From Pandoraea sp. PE-S2T-3 (GTDB lineage Bacteria > Pseudomonadota > Gammaproteobacteria > Burkholderiales > Burkholderiaceae), in assembly GCF_002179965.1 (NCBI RefSeq), contig NZ_NGUQ01000037.1, forward strand, positions 682,001 to 746,000: a stretch of DNA of 64,000 nucleotides, written 5' to 3'. The position numbers and the translations under genes are program-made. This document shows, piece after piece, positions 1-9,658 of this stretch (position 1 is the stretch's first letter; every line of letters begins with the position of its first letter). The notes beneath the pieces are model-generated. The model was not told the DNA's origin. It saw only the letters and a list, made by a program, of their open reading frames with translations, and did no database searches.

Positions 1-1362
1 GGGTTCGTGCTCGTGCCCTCGATCGGGCTCGTTCGTACGCTAGCGGTGCTGGCCGGCGGCGCGTGCGTCATCGGATGTCTCGCCGTGTGGCGGGGCAAAG
101 GCGCGCACTCGCGCTCGCGCTGGCTCGCGCCTGCGCTCACCGCCGCCGTCGTGGTGACGTCGCTGGGTGCGTCGCCTGAGCGCTTTGCCTCGCTGCTCAC
201 CCAGTCGCGTGGCGGCGACGCCGTGTTTTACGAGGAGGGCAGAGGGGCCACCGTGGCCGTGCTTGAACAGCGCTCGTCGTCAAATACCTTCCGCCGTCTC
301 TACATTCAAGGCGTTTCCAACTCGGGAGACGCGATGACGTCGCTGCGCTACATGCGATTGCAGACGTTGCTGCCGTTGATCGTGCACAACGGCGAACCGA
401 AGTCTGCGCTGGTCATCGGACTCGGCACGGGGATCACGGCAGGCGCCATGCTGGCCTATCCGGGCCTTCAATACCGTGTCGTCGCGGAACTGCTCCCTGC
501 GGTCGCTCGCGCTGCGCCGAGCTTTTCCGGCAACTTCGACGTCGCGTCTAACAAGCGTGTCGATATTCGGCTACGCGACGGCCGCCGGGAGTTGCTGCAA
601 AGCCAGCAGGCTTACGACTTGATTACGCTGGAGCCGCCGCCCCCGTCCGCGGCCGGTGTCGCGAGCCTGTACTCGACGGACTTCTACCGACTGGCCGCCA
701 AACGCCTGCAACCCGGCGGGCTGGTTGCGCAATGGCTGCCGCTGCCCACGCAGAATGACGCTGACACGCGCTCGCTCGTGCGTAGCTTTCTCGACGTGTT
801 TCCGTACGCCTCGCTGTGGACTACGGAGTTGCACGAAACCATGCTGATTGGTTCGCTCACGCCGTTGGACCTCGACGTGCAGCGCATACAGCGCCGCTTT
901 GCCGAGCCGAAGACGCGAGATGCGCTTCAGGCCGTCGGCGTGCGCTCCGCCGAGGCCCTGCTCGCCACGTGGGTGACGGATCGGGCAGGGCTGGAGTGGT
1001 ATGCCGCAGACGCGCTGCCCGTGACGGACGACCGCCCGCGCATCGAATACGCCGGATGGGTGAGCCGCACCGCGTTCCCTGAAACGCTGACCAACCTGAT
1101 GGCGCTCCAGAACGACCCGCCGTTGCGTGGCGCGGACGATGCGATGTGGCGCAGCATCCGGGCGGAGCGCGAGGTGCTTCACACCTTCTACCGGGCGGGT
1201 CTCGATGCGTACCGGGGGGATCGTCAAGCGTGGGCGGAACACATTGCCGCCGCCGTCGGTGCCGATCCTGAAAATCCGTATTACGCGTGGTTCATTGGCC
1301 GCTCGGCGGCGCGTCCGGCCGAACCTCAAGCGACTACCTCTAACAAGAGAACCGGCACATGA
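1..1362 (+). CDS. Spermidine-synthase-like membrane protein, 5' end outside window
   Basis: The frame is open from the first base, so the true start lies upstream and only the C-terminal part is seen (about 453 residues). The visible N-terminus has hydrophobic segments (around residues 5-25 and 38-52). It is followed by a Rossmann methyltransferase-like domain with the SAM/dcSAM-binding motif VIGLGTG near residue 140 and an acidic DLITLEPPPPS segment where spermidine synthases carry the catalytic region. This matches the family of membrane proteins with a C-terminal spermidine-synthase fold, whose substrate is generally unknown; aminopropyl transfer should not be assumed. Its stop overlaps the start of the moxR gene (ATGA), so it may be cotranscribed with the moxR/bat operon. 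Confidence 0.75.
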   Translation, partial: GFVLVPSIGLVRTLAVLAGGACVIGCLAVWRGKGAHSRSRWLAPALTAAVVVTSLGASPERFASLLTQSRGGDAVFYEEGRGATVAVLEQRSSSNTFRRLYIQGVSNSGDAMTSLRYMRLQTLLPLIVHNGEPKSALVIGLGTGITAGAMLAYPGLQYRVVAELLPAVARAAPSFSGNFDVASNKRVDIRLRDGRRELLQSQQAYDLITLEPPPPSAAGVASLYSTDFYRLAAKRLQPGGLVAQWLPLPTQNDADTRSLVRSFLDVFPYASLWTTELHETMLIGSLTPLDLDVQRIQRRFAEPKTRDALQAVGVRSAEALLATWVTDRAGLEWYAADALPVTDDRPRIEYAGWVSRTAFPETLTNLMALQNDPPLRGADDAMWRSIRAEREVLHTFYRAGLDAYRGDRQAWAEHIAAAVGADPENPYYAWFIGRSAARPAEPQATTSNKRTGT

Positions 1363-2327
1363 GCCATCACGACGACGTTCTCGCACTTCAGCAAGCGATG
1401 GGCGAAGCCATCGTCGGTCAGCAGGCCATGATCGAACGGTTGCTGCTGGGCATGCTCGCCAACGGCCATTTATTGGTCGAGGGATTGCCAGGTCTGGCAA
1501 AAACACGCGCGATCAAGGTGCTGGCGCGGCATCTCGATGCCCGTCTCTCACGCATACAGTTCACGCCGGATCTGCTGCCCTCGGACATCACGGGCTCGGA
1601 AGTCTATTTCTCGGAAGGCGGTAAAGGCGAGTTCCGGTTTCAGGCCGGTCCGATCTTCGCCAATCTCGTCCTCGCCGATGAAGTCAACCGCTCACCCGCT
1701 AAGGTGCAGGCCGCATTGCTCGAAGCGATGGAAGAGCGGCAGGTGACCGTGGGCGGGGTGACGCACAAACTCGATCCACTGTTTCTGGTGATGGCGACCC
1801 AGAATCCCATCGAGCAAGAGGGCACGTACCCGTTGCCCGAAGCGCAGATGGACCGCTTTCTCATGCACATCAGCGTGAGCTATCCGCAGCAGGATGCCGA
1901 GCAGGCGATCGTACGGCTCGCGCGCTCGGAAGAGGCCGACGTCTCGGCGTCGGCGAACGTATTGCGACTCGCGCCGGCGGTCATTCTGGGGGCGCGCAAT
2001 GAAATTCACGAAGTCCATGTGAGCGATCCGGTCGAGCGTTATCTCGTCGCGCTGGTACAGGCTACGCGCGTCGCCAGTACGTTGGACGACGAGTTGGGCC
2101 GGTGGATTCAGGTGGGCGTCAGTCCCCGCGGTGCCATCGGATTGGACAAGGTGGCACGTGCCTATGCTTGGCTGCGCGGCCGCGATTATGTCACCCCGGA
2201 GGACGTGCAAGGCATCGTGCACGACGTGTTCCGTCACCGCTTGATCCTCTCGTACGAAGCGCACGCAGCAGGTATCGACGCGGACACGGCGATCGACCGG
2301 CTCGTCGAGCGGGTTGCGGTCGCCTGA
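1359..2327 (+). CDS. MoxR-family AAA+ ATPase
   Basis: A 322-residue AAA+ ATPase of the MoxR family, which acts as a chaperone-like maturation factor for von Willebrand A (VWA) partners encoded beside it. Walker A is GLPGLAKT (about residues 44-51), Walker B is LVLADEVNRSP (about 104-114), followed by sensor segment MATQNPIEQEGTYPLPEAQMDRF typical of MoxR. Length is normal for the family. The ATG overlaps the preceding stop by four bases and the next gene follows after 14 bases, indicating one operon. Family assignment is secure; the client is inferred from context. Confidence 0.93.
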   Translation: MSHHDDVLALQQAMGEAIVGQQAMIERLLLGMLANGHLLVEGLPGLAKTRAIKVLARHLDARLSRIQFTPDLLPSDITGSEVYFSEGGKGEFRFQAGPIFANLVLADEVNRSPAKVQAALLEAMEERQVTVGGVTHKLDPLFLVMATQNPIEQEGTYPLPEAQMDRFLMHISVSYPQQDAEQAIVRLARSEEADVSASANVLRLAPAVILGARNEIHEVHVSDPVERYLVALVQATRVASTLDDELGRWIQVGVSPRGAIGLDKVARAYAWLRGRDYVTPEDVQGIVHDVFRHRLILSYEAHAAGIDADTAIDRLVERVAVA

Positions 2328-2341
2328 ACCGGCATCCCGAT

Positions 2342-3331
2342 ATGACCGTGGATCTGACCTCTGAGACGCCCCTTGCGGGCGTGAGCATCGACATTGCCGC
2401 GCTCAATGCATTGGAAGGCGCGGCCCGTGATTTTCACTTTCAACCGGGCCAACCGGTGCACAGCGTGCTGGCAGGCAGGCACGGCTCACGCGTGCGCGGG
2501 CGTGGGCTGGCGTTCGAGGAACTGCGTCGATACGTTGCGGGCGACGACATTCGCAGCATGGATTGGCGTGTCACGGCGCGAACCGGCAAGCCTTACGTGC
2601 GGGTGTACACCGAGGAGAAGGACCGGCCGGTGGTACTCGTCGTCGATCAACGCATCAATATGTTCTTTGGCAGCCGCCGCGCGATGAAGTCGGTCACGGC
2701 GGCCGAAGCGGCGGCGTTGGCGGCCTGGCGTGTGCTGGCCGATGGTGATCGTGTCGGCGGTGTCGTCTTCGGCGACACGACGATCGATACCTTTCCCCCG
2801 AAGCGCAGCCGGGCGGCCGTCGAACAACTGCTCGGCGGCGTTGCCCGGCACAACGCCGCGTTGCGCGCCGATACGCCGACGCGCCGGTCAGCCGGGCAAT
2901 TGAATCTGGCACTGGAACGATGCGCCCGCATGGTGGCGCACGACAGCCTCATCATCGTCATCAGTGACTTCGACGGCCACGATGCGACCACTCGAGAAAG
3001 GCTGCTCGGCATCGCCGCACGCAACGATGTGTTGACAGTACTGGTGCACGACCCATTTCTGAGTGCGCTGCCCACCTCGGGCAATCTTGTCGTGAGCGAC
3101 GGGGAGTTGCAGGTTGAGCTCAGCTTCGGCAAAACCTCGCTCCGGCGCAGCATTGCCGACTTCTTCGCCGCGCATGGCAAGCATCTGGTGGATTGGCACG
3201 AAGCGATAGGCGTACCGATGCTGCCGCTCTCGGCGGCGGAAGATACGACGGCGCAAATTCGGCGCCTGCTGGGCGGACAACCCGCGTATGGCAATGCCTT
3301 CAGGCGCGCAAAGGCGGGGGCAGGACGATGA
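2342..3331 (+). CDS. DUF58 domain protein
   Basis: Predicted product of 329 residues beginning MTVDLTSETPL. It contains the DUF58 core with the typical GRGLAFEELRRYVAGDDIRSMDWRVTAR block (given here only as landmarks GRGLAFEELR and DWRVTARTGKPYVR, about residues 52-85), after which a VWA-like fold is expected (VVLVVDQR, then IIVISDFDGHD). DUF58 proteins regularly lie between moxR and VWA genes and are thought to work with the MoxR ATPase. The ATG at 2342 was chosen because the upstream open frame overlaps moxR and has no family similarity. The stop overlaps the next ATG (ATGA). Confidence 0.9.
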   Translation: MTVDLTSETPLAGVSIDIAALNALEGAARDFHFQPGQPVHSVLAGRHGSRVRGRGLAFEELRRYVAGDDIRSMDWRVTARTGKPYVRVYTEEKDRPVVLVVDQRINMFFGSRRAMKSVTAAEAAALAAWRVLADGDRVGGVVFGDTTIDTFPPKRSRAAVEQLLGGVARHNAALRADTPTRRSAGQLNLALERCARMVAHDSLIIVISDFDGHDATTRERLLGIAARNDVLTVLVHDPFLSALPTSGNLVVSDGELQVELSFGKTSLRRSIADFFAAHGKHLVDWHEAIGVPMLPLSAAEDTTAQIRRLLGGQPAYGNAFRRAKAGAGR

Positions 3332-3885
3332 CGGATGTTGCGGCAACCGCCACCGACTTGCCGACACTGAAGGCGCTGGCCGACATCGTGACGCCGCCGG
3401 CGCCCTCGTGGATGCCACAAACGATTGGCTGGCCGATAGCGGCCGCGTTACTGCTCGTTGGAACGCTCTGGTTCGCATGGCGGACATGGCGGCGCTATCG
3501 CGCCAACCGCTATCGCCGGGAAGCGCTGGCGCAGTTGGAACAGTGGGCTGTCGCACTACGCTCGCCAGATCCGAGTGCCGCGGGGGATGCCGATACCGCG
3601 AGTCGCGCGCGCGCCTTGCGTGAAATTGCAGTGCTGCTTAAGCGCGTCGCTTTGAGCGCATGGCCACGCGAGACGGTCGCCAGTCTGACGGGCAATGCCT
3701 GGGTGGCATTCTTGAGAACGAGTCATGGCGGCCAGAGCACTGGGACTGACGCGATGGCGACGCTCGTGACCCGTGCCGCGTATCAGTCGGACGAATCGTT
3801 GAGCCGGGAGTGGGACGCCCCTCGCACGGACGCGCTCGTGTACGCCTGCCGTAACTGGATCGAGCACCATCATGTTCCAGTTTGA
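3328..3885 (+). CDS. DUF4381 family membrane protein
   Basis: A 185-residue protein with one clear membrane helix (about residues 34-52, IAAALLLVGTLWFAW) flanked by basic residues, then a cytoplasmic helical domain. Size, membrane topology and position between DUF58 and VWA genes fit the DUF4381 family found in moxR/bat operons. It is translationally coupled on both sides: its ATG overlaps the previous stop and its end overlaps the next start by 14 bases. No catalytic motif is visible; role is presumably structural within the Bat complex. Confidence 0.8.
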   Translation: MTDVAATATDLPTLKALADIVTPPAPSWMPQTIGWPIAAALLLVGTLWFAWRTWRRYRANRYRREALAQLEQWAVALRSPDPSAAGDADTASRARALREIAVLLKRVALSAWPRETVASLTGNAWVAFLRTSHGGQSTGTDAMATLVTRAAYQSDESLSREWDAPRTDALVYACRNWIEHHHVPV

Positions 3886-4888
3886 ATACCCATGGGCCTT
3901 TGCGCTGCTGCCACTGCCGTTGCTGCTGTGGTGGTGGCTGCCGGCCTATCGGGAAGAAAGCCCGTCGGTACGGCTGCCGTTCTTCGGCGAGGTGGCCGAG
4001 GCGGCGGGTCTGCGCCCGGCATCAGGCGCAGTCGTGCCACGGCGCAACTGGGTGCAACACGTGCTCGCCCCGGTGGCGTGGGTGCTGATCGTCACTGCAC
4101 TGGCCCGTCCACAGTTGCTGGAAGCGCCTATCGAGAAGATGCAGCCGTCGCGCGACATTCTGCTCGCGCTGGATCTTTCCCAGTCGATGGATACGCCGGA
4201 TTTTCCGGATGCGTCGGGAAAGCGCATCGCGCGCGTGCAGGCGGTCAAGCAGGTCGTCAGCGATTTCGTGACGCAGCGCCCGGATGACCGCATCGGTCTG
4301 GTGATCTTCGGCGACGCGGCCTATCCGCTGGCACCGTTCACGCAAGATCACGATCTCATCCACACGTTGCTCGACGATATGGCGCCGGGCATGGCGGGCA
4401 ACAGCACGGCACTGGGCGATGCCATCGGACTGGGCGTGCGGATGTTCGAGCACAGTGAAGCGCCACAGAAGGTCATGATCGTGCTCACCGACGGCAACGA
4501 CACGGCCAGCCGCATGCCGCCCGATCGCGCAGCGGACGTCGCCCACGAGCAATCAGTGATCGTACACACCGTCGGCATCGGCGACCCGGCCGCGCAAGGG
4601 GAAGCGCGTGTCGATCTCGGACTGTTGCAGCGCATGGCCAAGGTCACCGGAGGGCGGTACTTCTTCGGTGCCGACCAGTCGGCGCTTGCCGAGATCTACG
4701 CCACACTCGATCGCATCACGCCGCACGACCACAAGACACTCTCCTGGCGTCCGCAACGAGAGCTGTTCATGTGGCCACTGGGCGTGGCGCTTATCATCGT
4801 GCTGCTTTACGAAATAGCGCTGGCGATTCATGCGTCCTACGTCACACGTGCGGCGGTGGCCGGCAGCGGTAACGAGGAGGCTTCATGA
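3872..4888 (+). CDS. BatA-like VWA domain membrane protein
   Basis: A 338-residue protein with an N-terminal Trp-rich membrane helix (WAFALLPLPLLLWWWLP), a second helix near residue 70, a VWA domain and a C-terminal membrane helix (about 305-325). The metal-ion-dependent adhesion site is intact: LALDLSQSMD (DxSxS), a Thr/Ser at GNSTALGDAIG and VLTDGND. This is the BatA arrangement (Bacteroides aerotolerance family, also found across proteobacteria), expected to present the VWA domain in the periplasm or cytoplasm next to the membrane. It overlaps the genes on both sides by a few bases. Confidence 0.88.
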   Translation: MFQFEYPWAFALLPLPLLLWWWLPAYREESPSVRLPFFGEVAEAAGLRPASGAVVPRRNWVQHVLAPVAWVLIVTALARPQLLEAPIEKMQPSRDILLALDLSQSMDTPDFPDASGKRIARVQAVKQVVSDFVTQRPDDRIGLVIFGDAAYPLAPFTQDHDLIHTLLDDMAPGMAGNSTALGDAIGLGVRMFEHSEAPQKVMIVLTDGNDTASRMPPDRAADVAHEQSVIVHTVGIGDPAAQGEARVDLGLLQRMAKVTGGRYFFGADQSALAEIYATLDRITPHDHKTLSWRPQRELFMWPLGVALIIVLLYEIALAIHASYVTRAAVAGSGNEEAS

Positions 4889-6570
4889 CGGGCTTCCTTT
4901 CGAGCGTTGCCGACTTCCATTTCCTGCGCCCACTTTGGTTGTGCTTTGTGCCGGTGGCTGCGTGGCTCGTCTGGGCCGTCGGGCGGCATACCGACGTGCG
5001 CAGGCGTTGGCGCAAAACCATTGCACCGCACCTGCTCGATGCGCTGATGATCCGGGAGCGGCGAGGCCTTCGGCTGCGTCCGGTGCATCTGATCGCGCTC
5101 CTGCTCGTTCTGGGCGGCATTGGCATGGCGGGCCCGGCGTGGAAGCGCGAGCTGCCGCCGTTTCTCGACGACAAAGCGCCGCTGGCCATCGCCATCGACC
5201 TCTCGCCGACGATGGATGCCATTGATGTCACTCCTTCACGGCTGGAACGCGCCAAGTTGAAAGTCAAGGCGCTACTCGCGCGGCGCGAGGGCGCGCGTAC
5301 GGCCATCTATGCCTATGCGGGCTCGGCCCATCGGGTCATTCCGCTGACCGACGACCGCGCGTTGCTGCAAACCTATGTCGACGCGCTGCAAACCAGCATC
5401 ATGCCGGTTCCCGGTCGAGACATGCGGCAAGCCCTGAAGGTGATCGACAACGACCTGCGGCGTGAACCGGTCCCCGGCACCATCCTGTTCATCACCGACG
5501 CGGTCGACCTCAACGCCGCGCGCGCATTTCAGGACCACGCCGGTGCCCAGTCAGCGAGTCAGCCTATCGTCCTGGCCATTGGCACGTCTCAAGGCGGGCC
5601 ATTGCGTAACCCGGACGGCAGCTATGCGGAACGCGACGGTGCCCGCGTTTTTGCACGTCTGGATGAGGGCGCGCTGAAACGATTTTCGAAGGATAGTGAC
5701 GTGCCGGTAGCCACCTTTACGCCGGACAGCGACGCCGATATCGACTGGGTGCAACGGCATGTGCAGTCGCACCTCGAACAATCGCAGGCGGGGACGACGG
5801 CACGCTGGCGCGATGAGGGATGGTGGCTCATGTTGCCGATTGTGGCGTTGGGGGCGCTCTGGTTTCGCAAAGGCTGGACGGTCAGATGGGTCGTCGGCCT
5901 GCTGCTGGCCATCACGCTTCACGTGCCCGTCGCACCGTCGTACGCGCAGTCACTCACCAGCGCCACTGCCACACAAGATTCCCCCGACGGTGCAGGCACC
6001 CCACGGCGATGGCGCTTTGCCGATCTCTGGCTGACGCATGATCAGCAAGGACGCCTTGCCTTTGAGCGCGGAGACTTTACAACCGCCGCCGAGCGCTTCG
6101 ACGATCCGATGTGGCGCGGCGTCGCGCAGTATCGCGCCGGTCAATATGCGCAGGCAGCGCAGAGTTTCGCGCTGGTCGATTCCCCGGAAGCGGACTTCAA
6201 TCAGGGCAATGCGCTGGCCCGCATGGGAAAGTACGAGGCCGCGCAGGCTCGCTATACACAGGCGCTCAAACGCGCGCCCAACTGGGCGGCCGCGCGGGCC
6301 AATCTGACGTTGATGGGAAAGCTTATCGCGGCGTTGCCGAAACCGCCGGAAAAGTCGGGGGACGACGAGATTCCGCCCGATGTCTCTCCCGATGAGATTC
6401 AGTACGACGCGAAACGGCCAACCGGGCCAGGCGAGCGCTCGTCGAAGGTGGGCCCATCGCTTGAGACACAAGCGTGGATGCGCACGATCCAGACGACGCC
6501 CACCGCTTTGTTGCAACGCGAGTTCGCGTTACAGCAAGGGCAGGGCGCAGGCGGAGGGCAGACACAGTGA
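4885..6570 (+). CDS. BatB/BatC-like VWA plus TPR membrane protein
   Basis: A 561-residue protein that combines a BatB-type VWA domain with tetratricopeptide repeats. Two N-terminal membrane helices (about 14-32 and 68-85) precede a VWA domain with MIDAS residues in IAIDLSPTMD and LFITDAVD. Two hydrophobic segments near 315-350 lead into a TPR region with FNQGNALARMGKYEAAQARY and the continuing ALKRAP. The fused BatB/BatC form is common in beta- and gamma-proteobacteria. The tail is polar and Gln/Gly-rich. It starts within the stop of batA and its stop overlaps the batD GTG. Confidence 0.88.
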   Translation: MTGFLSSVADFHFLRPLWLCFVPVAAWLVWAVGRHTDVRRRWRKTIAPHLLDALMIRERRGLRLRPVHLIALLLVLGGIGMAGPAWKRELPPFLDDKAPLAIAIDLSPTMDAIDVTPSRLERAKLKVKALLARREGARTAIYAYAGSAHRVIPLTDDRALLQTYVDALQTSIMPVPGRDMRQALKVIDNDLRREPVPGTILFITDAVDLNAARAFQDHAGAQSASQPIVLAIGTSQGGPLRNPDGSYAERDGARVFARLDEGALKRFSKDSDVPVATFTPDSDADIDWVQRHVQSHLEQSQAGTTARWRDEGWWLMLPIVALGALWFRKGWTVRWVVGLLLAITLHVPVAPSYAQSLTSATATQDSPDGAGTPRRWRFADLWLTHDQQGRLAFERGDFTTAAERFDDPMWRGVAQYRAGQYAQAAQSFALVDSPEADFNQGNALARMGKYEAAQARYTQALKRAPNWAAARANLTLMGKLIAALPKPPEKSGDDEIPPDVSPDEIQYDAKRPTGPGERSSKVGPSLETQAWMRTIQTTPTALLQREFALQQGQGAGGGQTQ

Positions 6571-7985
6571 CGTTGTTATCGTATGCGTTCAACGCCTTAG
6601 GTATTGCCCACCGGATGCGCCGAGCGATGCCGATCGCGATTTGCGCGGTGTTGTTGGTGGTGCTCAGCAATGCCATTGCCGCGCCTGCACCGATGGTGCG
6701 TGTCGAAGTGGCGGCCCCGCAACCGATTCGCGTCGGGCAGCAAGTCAGTGTCGATGTGACGGTGCTCGCCCCCAACTTTTTCATGTCCGCACCGGCATTT
6801 CCAACGCTGGACGTGCCCGGTGCCATCGTGACGCTCCCGGACGCGCGGGCGCTGAATGGCACGCAGTCCATCGACGGCGTGACCTTTGCGACGATCAGCA
6901 AATCCTATGCGTTTGTTGCAGGACAAGACGGCGACTTCGATCTGCCGCAGGCGACGATTTCGCTTACCTATGCCGGGAACGACGGCGCACCGCAGCAGGC
7001 CACGGTAACGCTCCCGGCGACGCGGATTCGGGTCGGGGCAGGCGGCGTACCCAAGGACGCGTCGAGCGGTGCACCGAGCGGCAGTGCGATGTTGCCTGTG
7101 GCGCAACTGAATGTCACGCAGACACTCGCGCCCGCGCCTGATCACGACGTGGTGCAACTGAAGGTGGGCGATACGCTGGTGCGCACGGTGGCGACATTTG
7201 CCCCGGGCACGCAGGCGATGCTGATCCGGCCCCCCAAATTGGATGCGCCCCGTCGCGTACGTGTGTTTGCCGCCGATCCGAAGTTATCGGACGGGGTGTC
7301 GCCGAATTCGGGATCTTCCGCGACGGGCGGGCTGCGTATCGATACATTCTCGTACGTGTTTGAGCGCAAAGGCACTTACACCTTGCCGGCGATCACACTC
7401 GACTGGACCGACCCCGCGACGGGACGCGCGTCGCATTCGGACGCGCCCGCCATCCGTGTCGTTGTGGCGACAGGGGCGGCGGCCGGAGAACTCACGCCGG
7501 GGACGGCGTGGCTGAATCTGTCTCAGGATGCGGAATCGATAGGGGTCGTCTTGGCGAGTGTGGCTGGGCTGGCCGTCCTTGGGCTTGTGATCTGGCGAAC
7601 ACATTCACGGTGGCACACCGTTCGACGCCGACACGACGAGCGCCTGAAGCGGGTTCGGCAAAACGCAAAATCCCTGCATGCGGAGGTGATTCAGGCTTGC
7701 CGTGCGGGCGACGCCATTGCGGCGTATCGCCTTGCGCAACGCTGGAGCGAGGACGTCACCGGACTCGGGCTCGCTGCGTGGGCGCAAACGACTCAGGATG
7801 TCCCGTTGATCGACGCGGTTTCAACGTTGGAGCGGCGGCTGTTTTCACCGGCAGACGATGCTGCCGCGAAGCCCGTCTGGGACGGCGGGCCACTCGCGAC
7901 AGCGTTCAATCGATGTGCGGCGATAGCCATTACACCTGTGCATCGGACCGGGCCCTCGTTTCTGGCGCCGTTGAATACGTTCTGA
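6567..7985 (+). CDS. BatD-like exported protein
   Basis: Predicted 472 residues with a GTG start at 6567, chosen because it overlaps the preceding stop (GTGA) and has a GGAGG ribosome-binding site about ten bases upstream; an ATG at 6615 giving a shorter signal peptide (MRRAMPIAICAVLLVVL) is the alternative. The product has a signal peptide, an extended beta-rich periplasmic region (VRVEVAAPQPIRVGQQVSVDV) typical of BatD, a membrane helix near residue 335-355 (VLASVAGLAVLGLVIW) and a basic cytoplasmic tail. BatD closes this six-gene operon and is followed by a convergent gene. Confidence 0.85.
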   Translation: MTLLSYAFNALGIAHRMRRAMPIAICAVLLVVLSNAIAAPAPMVRVEVAAPQPIRVGQQVSVDVTVLAPNFFMSAPAFPTLDVPGAIVTLPDARALNGTQSIDGVTFATISKSYAFVAGQDGDFDLPQATISLTYAGNDGAPQQATVTLPATRIRVGAGGVPKDASSGAPSGSAMLPVAQLNVTQTLAPAPDHDVVQLKVGDTLVRTVATFAPGTQAMLIRPPKLDAPRRVRVFAADPKLSDGVSPNSGSSATGGLRIDTFSYVFERKGTYTLPAITLDWTDPATGRASHSDAPAIRVVVATGAAAGELTPGTAWLNLSQDAESIGVVLASVAGLAVLGLVIWRTHSRWHTVRRRHDERLKRVRQNAKSLHAEVIQACRAGDAIAAYRLAQRWSEDVTGLGLAAWAQTTQDVPLIDAVSTLERRLFSPADDAAAKPVWDGGPLATAFNRCAAIAITPVHRTGPSFLAPLNTF

Positions 7986-8026
7986 ACTGCCGTGAGCGCC
8001 GTGGGAGGTCGGTGGGGCCGGCATTC

Positions 8027-9658
8027 TCATGGTTGCGGGTCCACTGGTTTTCCGCGAATCAGCGCCTCCGGATGAAGCTGAAGGTATTCAGCGAGCCCGT
8101 TCAACGACCGCAGCGTTTGATTGAGCGCCTTCATGGCGCCGCGAACGTCCTGCTGCATTGGGGCGTCTTCTGAGAGTGTCCGCTCGGCAGTGCCAAACGT
8201 CTTCTTGGCCTCGCCTAGCGCGGACTTCGCCTCTGGGGCGATCTCGGCATCGAGTTGCTTGAACAATCCCTGCGCACTCTCCATGGTCTTGTCGAGCTTG
8301 CGAAGCGAGTTGTCGAGGTTCTGTCCGATGGTGTCAAACGGAATCTTGTTGAGCTTCGCGGCGATATCGGCGACCTGCAACTGTAATTGGTCCAACGTAT
8401 TGGGCACCGTCGGGATCGTGGTTTCACCGTCAATCTCCGTCGCCTGAGCGGGCGCCGCGTTCGGAAAGAAGTCCAGCGCAATATAGAGTTGGCCGGTTAG
8501 CAAATTGCCGGTTCTGAGTTGGCCGCGCAGGCCGTGGGCAATCAGCGCCGTGAAAACCTCTCGCCGTTCCGGTCGCGTCGCCGGCAATTTTCCCGTCGCG
8601 TCACGGCGTCGCAGGCGCTCCGGATAGATGACCACGGTCACCGGCATGACCAGACTCTTGCTCTTCGCATCGAACTCAACGCCAATCGACGTAACCTCGC
8701 CCAGTGTGATTCCCCGGAAATCGATGGGCGCGCCCACGGACAGCCCGCGCAACGATTGCGAAAAACGGAATACCGCGCGTACCGGCTCCGCATCGGGAAA
8801 CTTCATGGCGCTCGTTTCGTCTTCGGCGAGGAAAAACGCCTGATCGGGTTTTGCCATGACGCCGGCACCGCTGTCCGCCGGTGCTTGAAACGCGATGCCG
8901 CCAATGACAACCGACGCAAGCGATTGCGTGTTCACCTGAAAGCCACTCGAATCCAGCCGCAGGTTGATGCCGCTGGCGTGCCAGAAACGCGTGTTGCTGC
9001 CGACGTATTGATCGAAGGGCGCTCTGACGAATACGCGCAGGGTAACGCCCTTGCCATCGGCATCGAGCTTGTAGGTTTCGACTTGCCCGACCTGAATGCG
9101 CCGGAAGTAGAGGGGCGATCCGGAATCCAGAGACCCAATCTCGGCGCTGTGCAAGACGAACGATTTCCCCGCTTGCCCGCTGGAGACGACCGGCGGCACC
9201 TCCAGTCCGACGAAGCGGGTCGCGACGTCGCGCGATTTGCCGGCGTCGGCACCGATGTACGCCCCGGATAGCAGGGTCGAGAGGCCGGAAACGCTCCCGC
9301 CCGCAATGCGCGGACGGACTACCCACCAAGTGGAACCCCGGGAGGCGAATCGTTTCGCGTTCTTCGTCAGATCGACGGTGACGTGTACTGAGGCGAGATC
9401 CGATGAGAGCTCGATATCCTTGACGACACCGATATCGACTTCCTTGAACTTGACCTTGGTTTTGCCGGCTTCCAAACCATCTGCACTCTTGAATTCGATG
9501 GTGATGGTCGGTCCCCGATCAAGTATCGACCTCGCGACCAACGTCATCCCGATAACGGCAGCCACCAGCGGCACCAGCCAGACGAGCGACAACGTCCAGC
9601 GCTTGCGCGGCTCGATGCGAGGCGAAGGGAGTGGCGTTATCGGATCCGGCAAGCTCAC
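8027..9658 (-). CDS. pqiB: PqiB-type MCE domain intermembrane lipid transport protein
   Basis: A 543-residue protein close to the length of E. coli PqiB. One N-terminal membrane helix (about 21-43, LSLVWLVPLVAAVIGMTLVA) is followed by three MCE domains; the first begins IEFKSADGLEAGKTKVKF, the second around residue 160 and the third near 285 (VRAVFRFSQSLRGLSVGAPI). The C-terminus is a long helical, coiled-coil-prone region as in PqiB and YebT, which forms the tunnel across the periplasm. The GTG start at 9658 overlaps the stop of the upstream gene (GTGA). PqiA, the usual integral-membrane partner, is not next to it, and no pqiC is seen downstream. Confidence 0.85.
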   Translation of the reverse strand: MSLPDPITPLPSPRIEPRKRWTLSLVWLVPLVAAVIGMTLVARSILDRGPTITIEFKSADGLEAGKTKVKFKEVDIGVVKDIELSSDLASVHVTVDLTKNAKRFASRGSTWWVVRPRIAGGSVSGLSTLLSGAYIGADAGKSRDVATRFVGLEVPPVVSSGQAGKSFVLHSAEIGSLDSGSPLYFRRIQVGQVETYKLDADGKGVTLRVFVRAPFDQYVGSNTRFWHASGINLRLDSSGFQVNTQSLASVVIGGIAFQAPADSGAGVMAKPDQAFFLAEDETSAMKFPDAEPVRAVFRFSQSLRGLSVGAPIDFRGITLGEVTSIGVEFDAKSKSLVMPVTVVIYPERLRRRDATGKLPATRPERREVFTALIAHGLRGQLRTGNLLTGQLYIALDFFPNAAPAQATEIDGETTIPTVPNTLDQLQLQVADIAAKLNKIPFDTIGQNLDNSLRKLDKTMESAQGLFKQLDAEIAPEAKSALGEAKKTFGTAERTLSEDAPMQQDVRGAMKALNQTLRSLNGLAEYLQLHPEALIRGKPVDPQP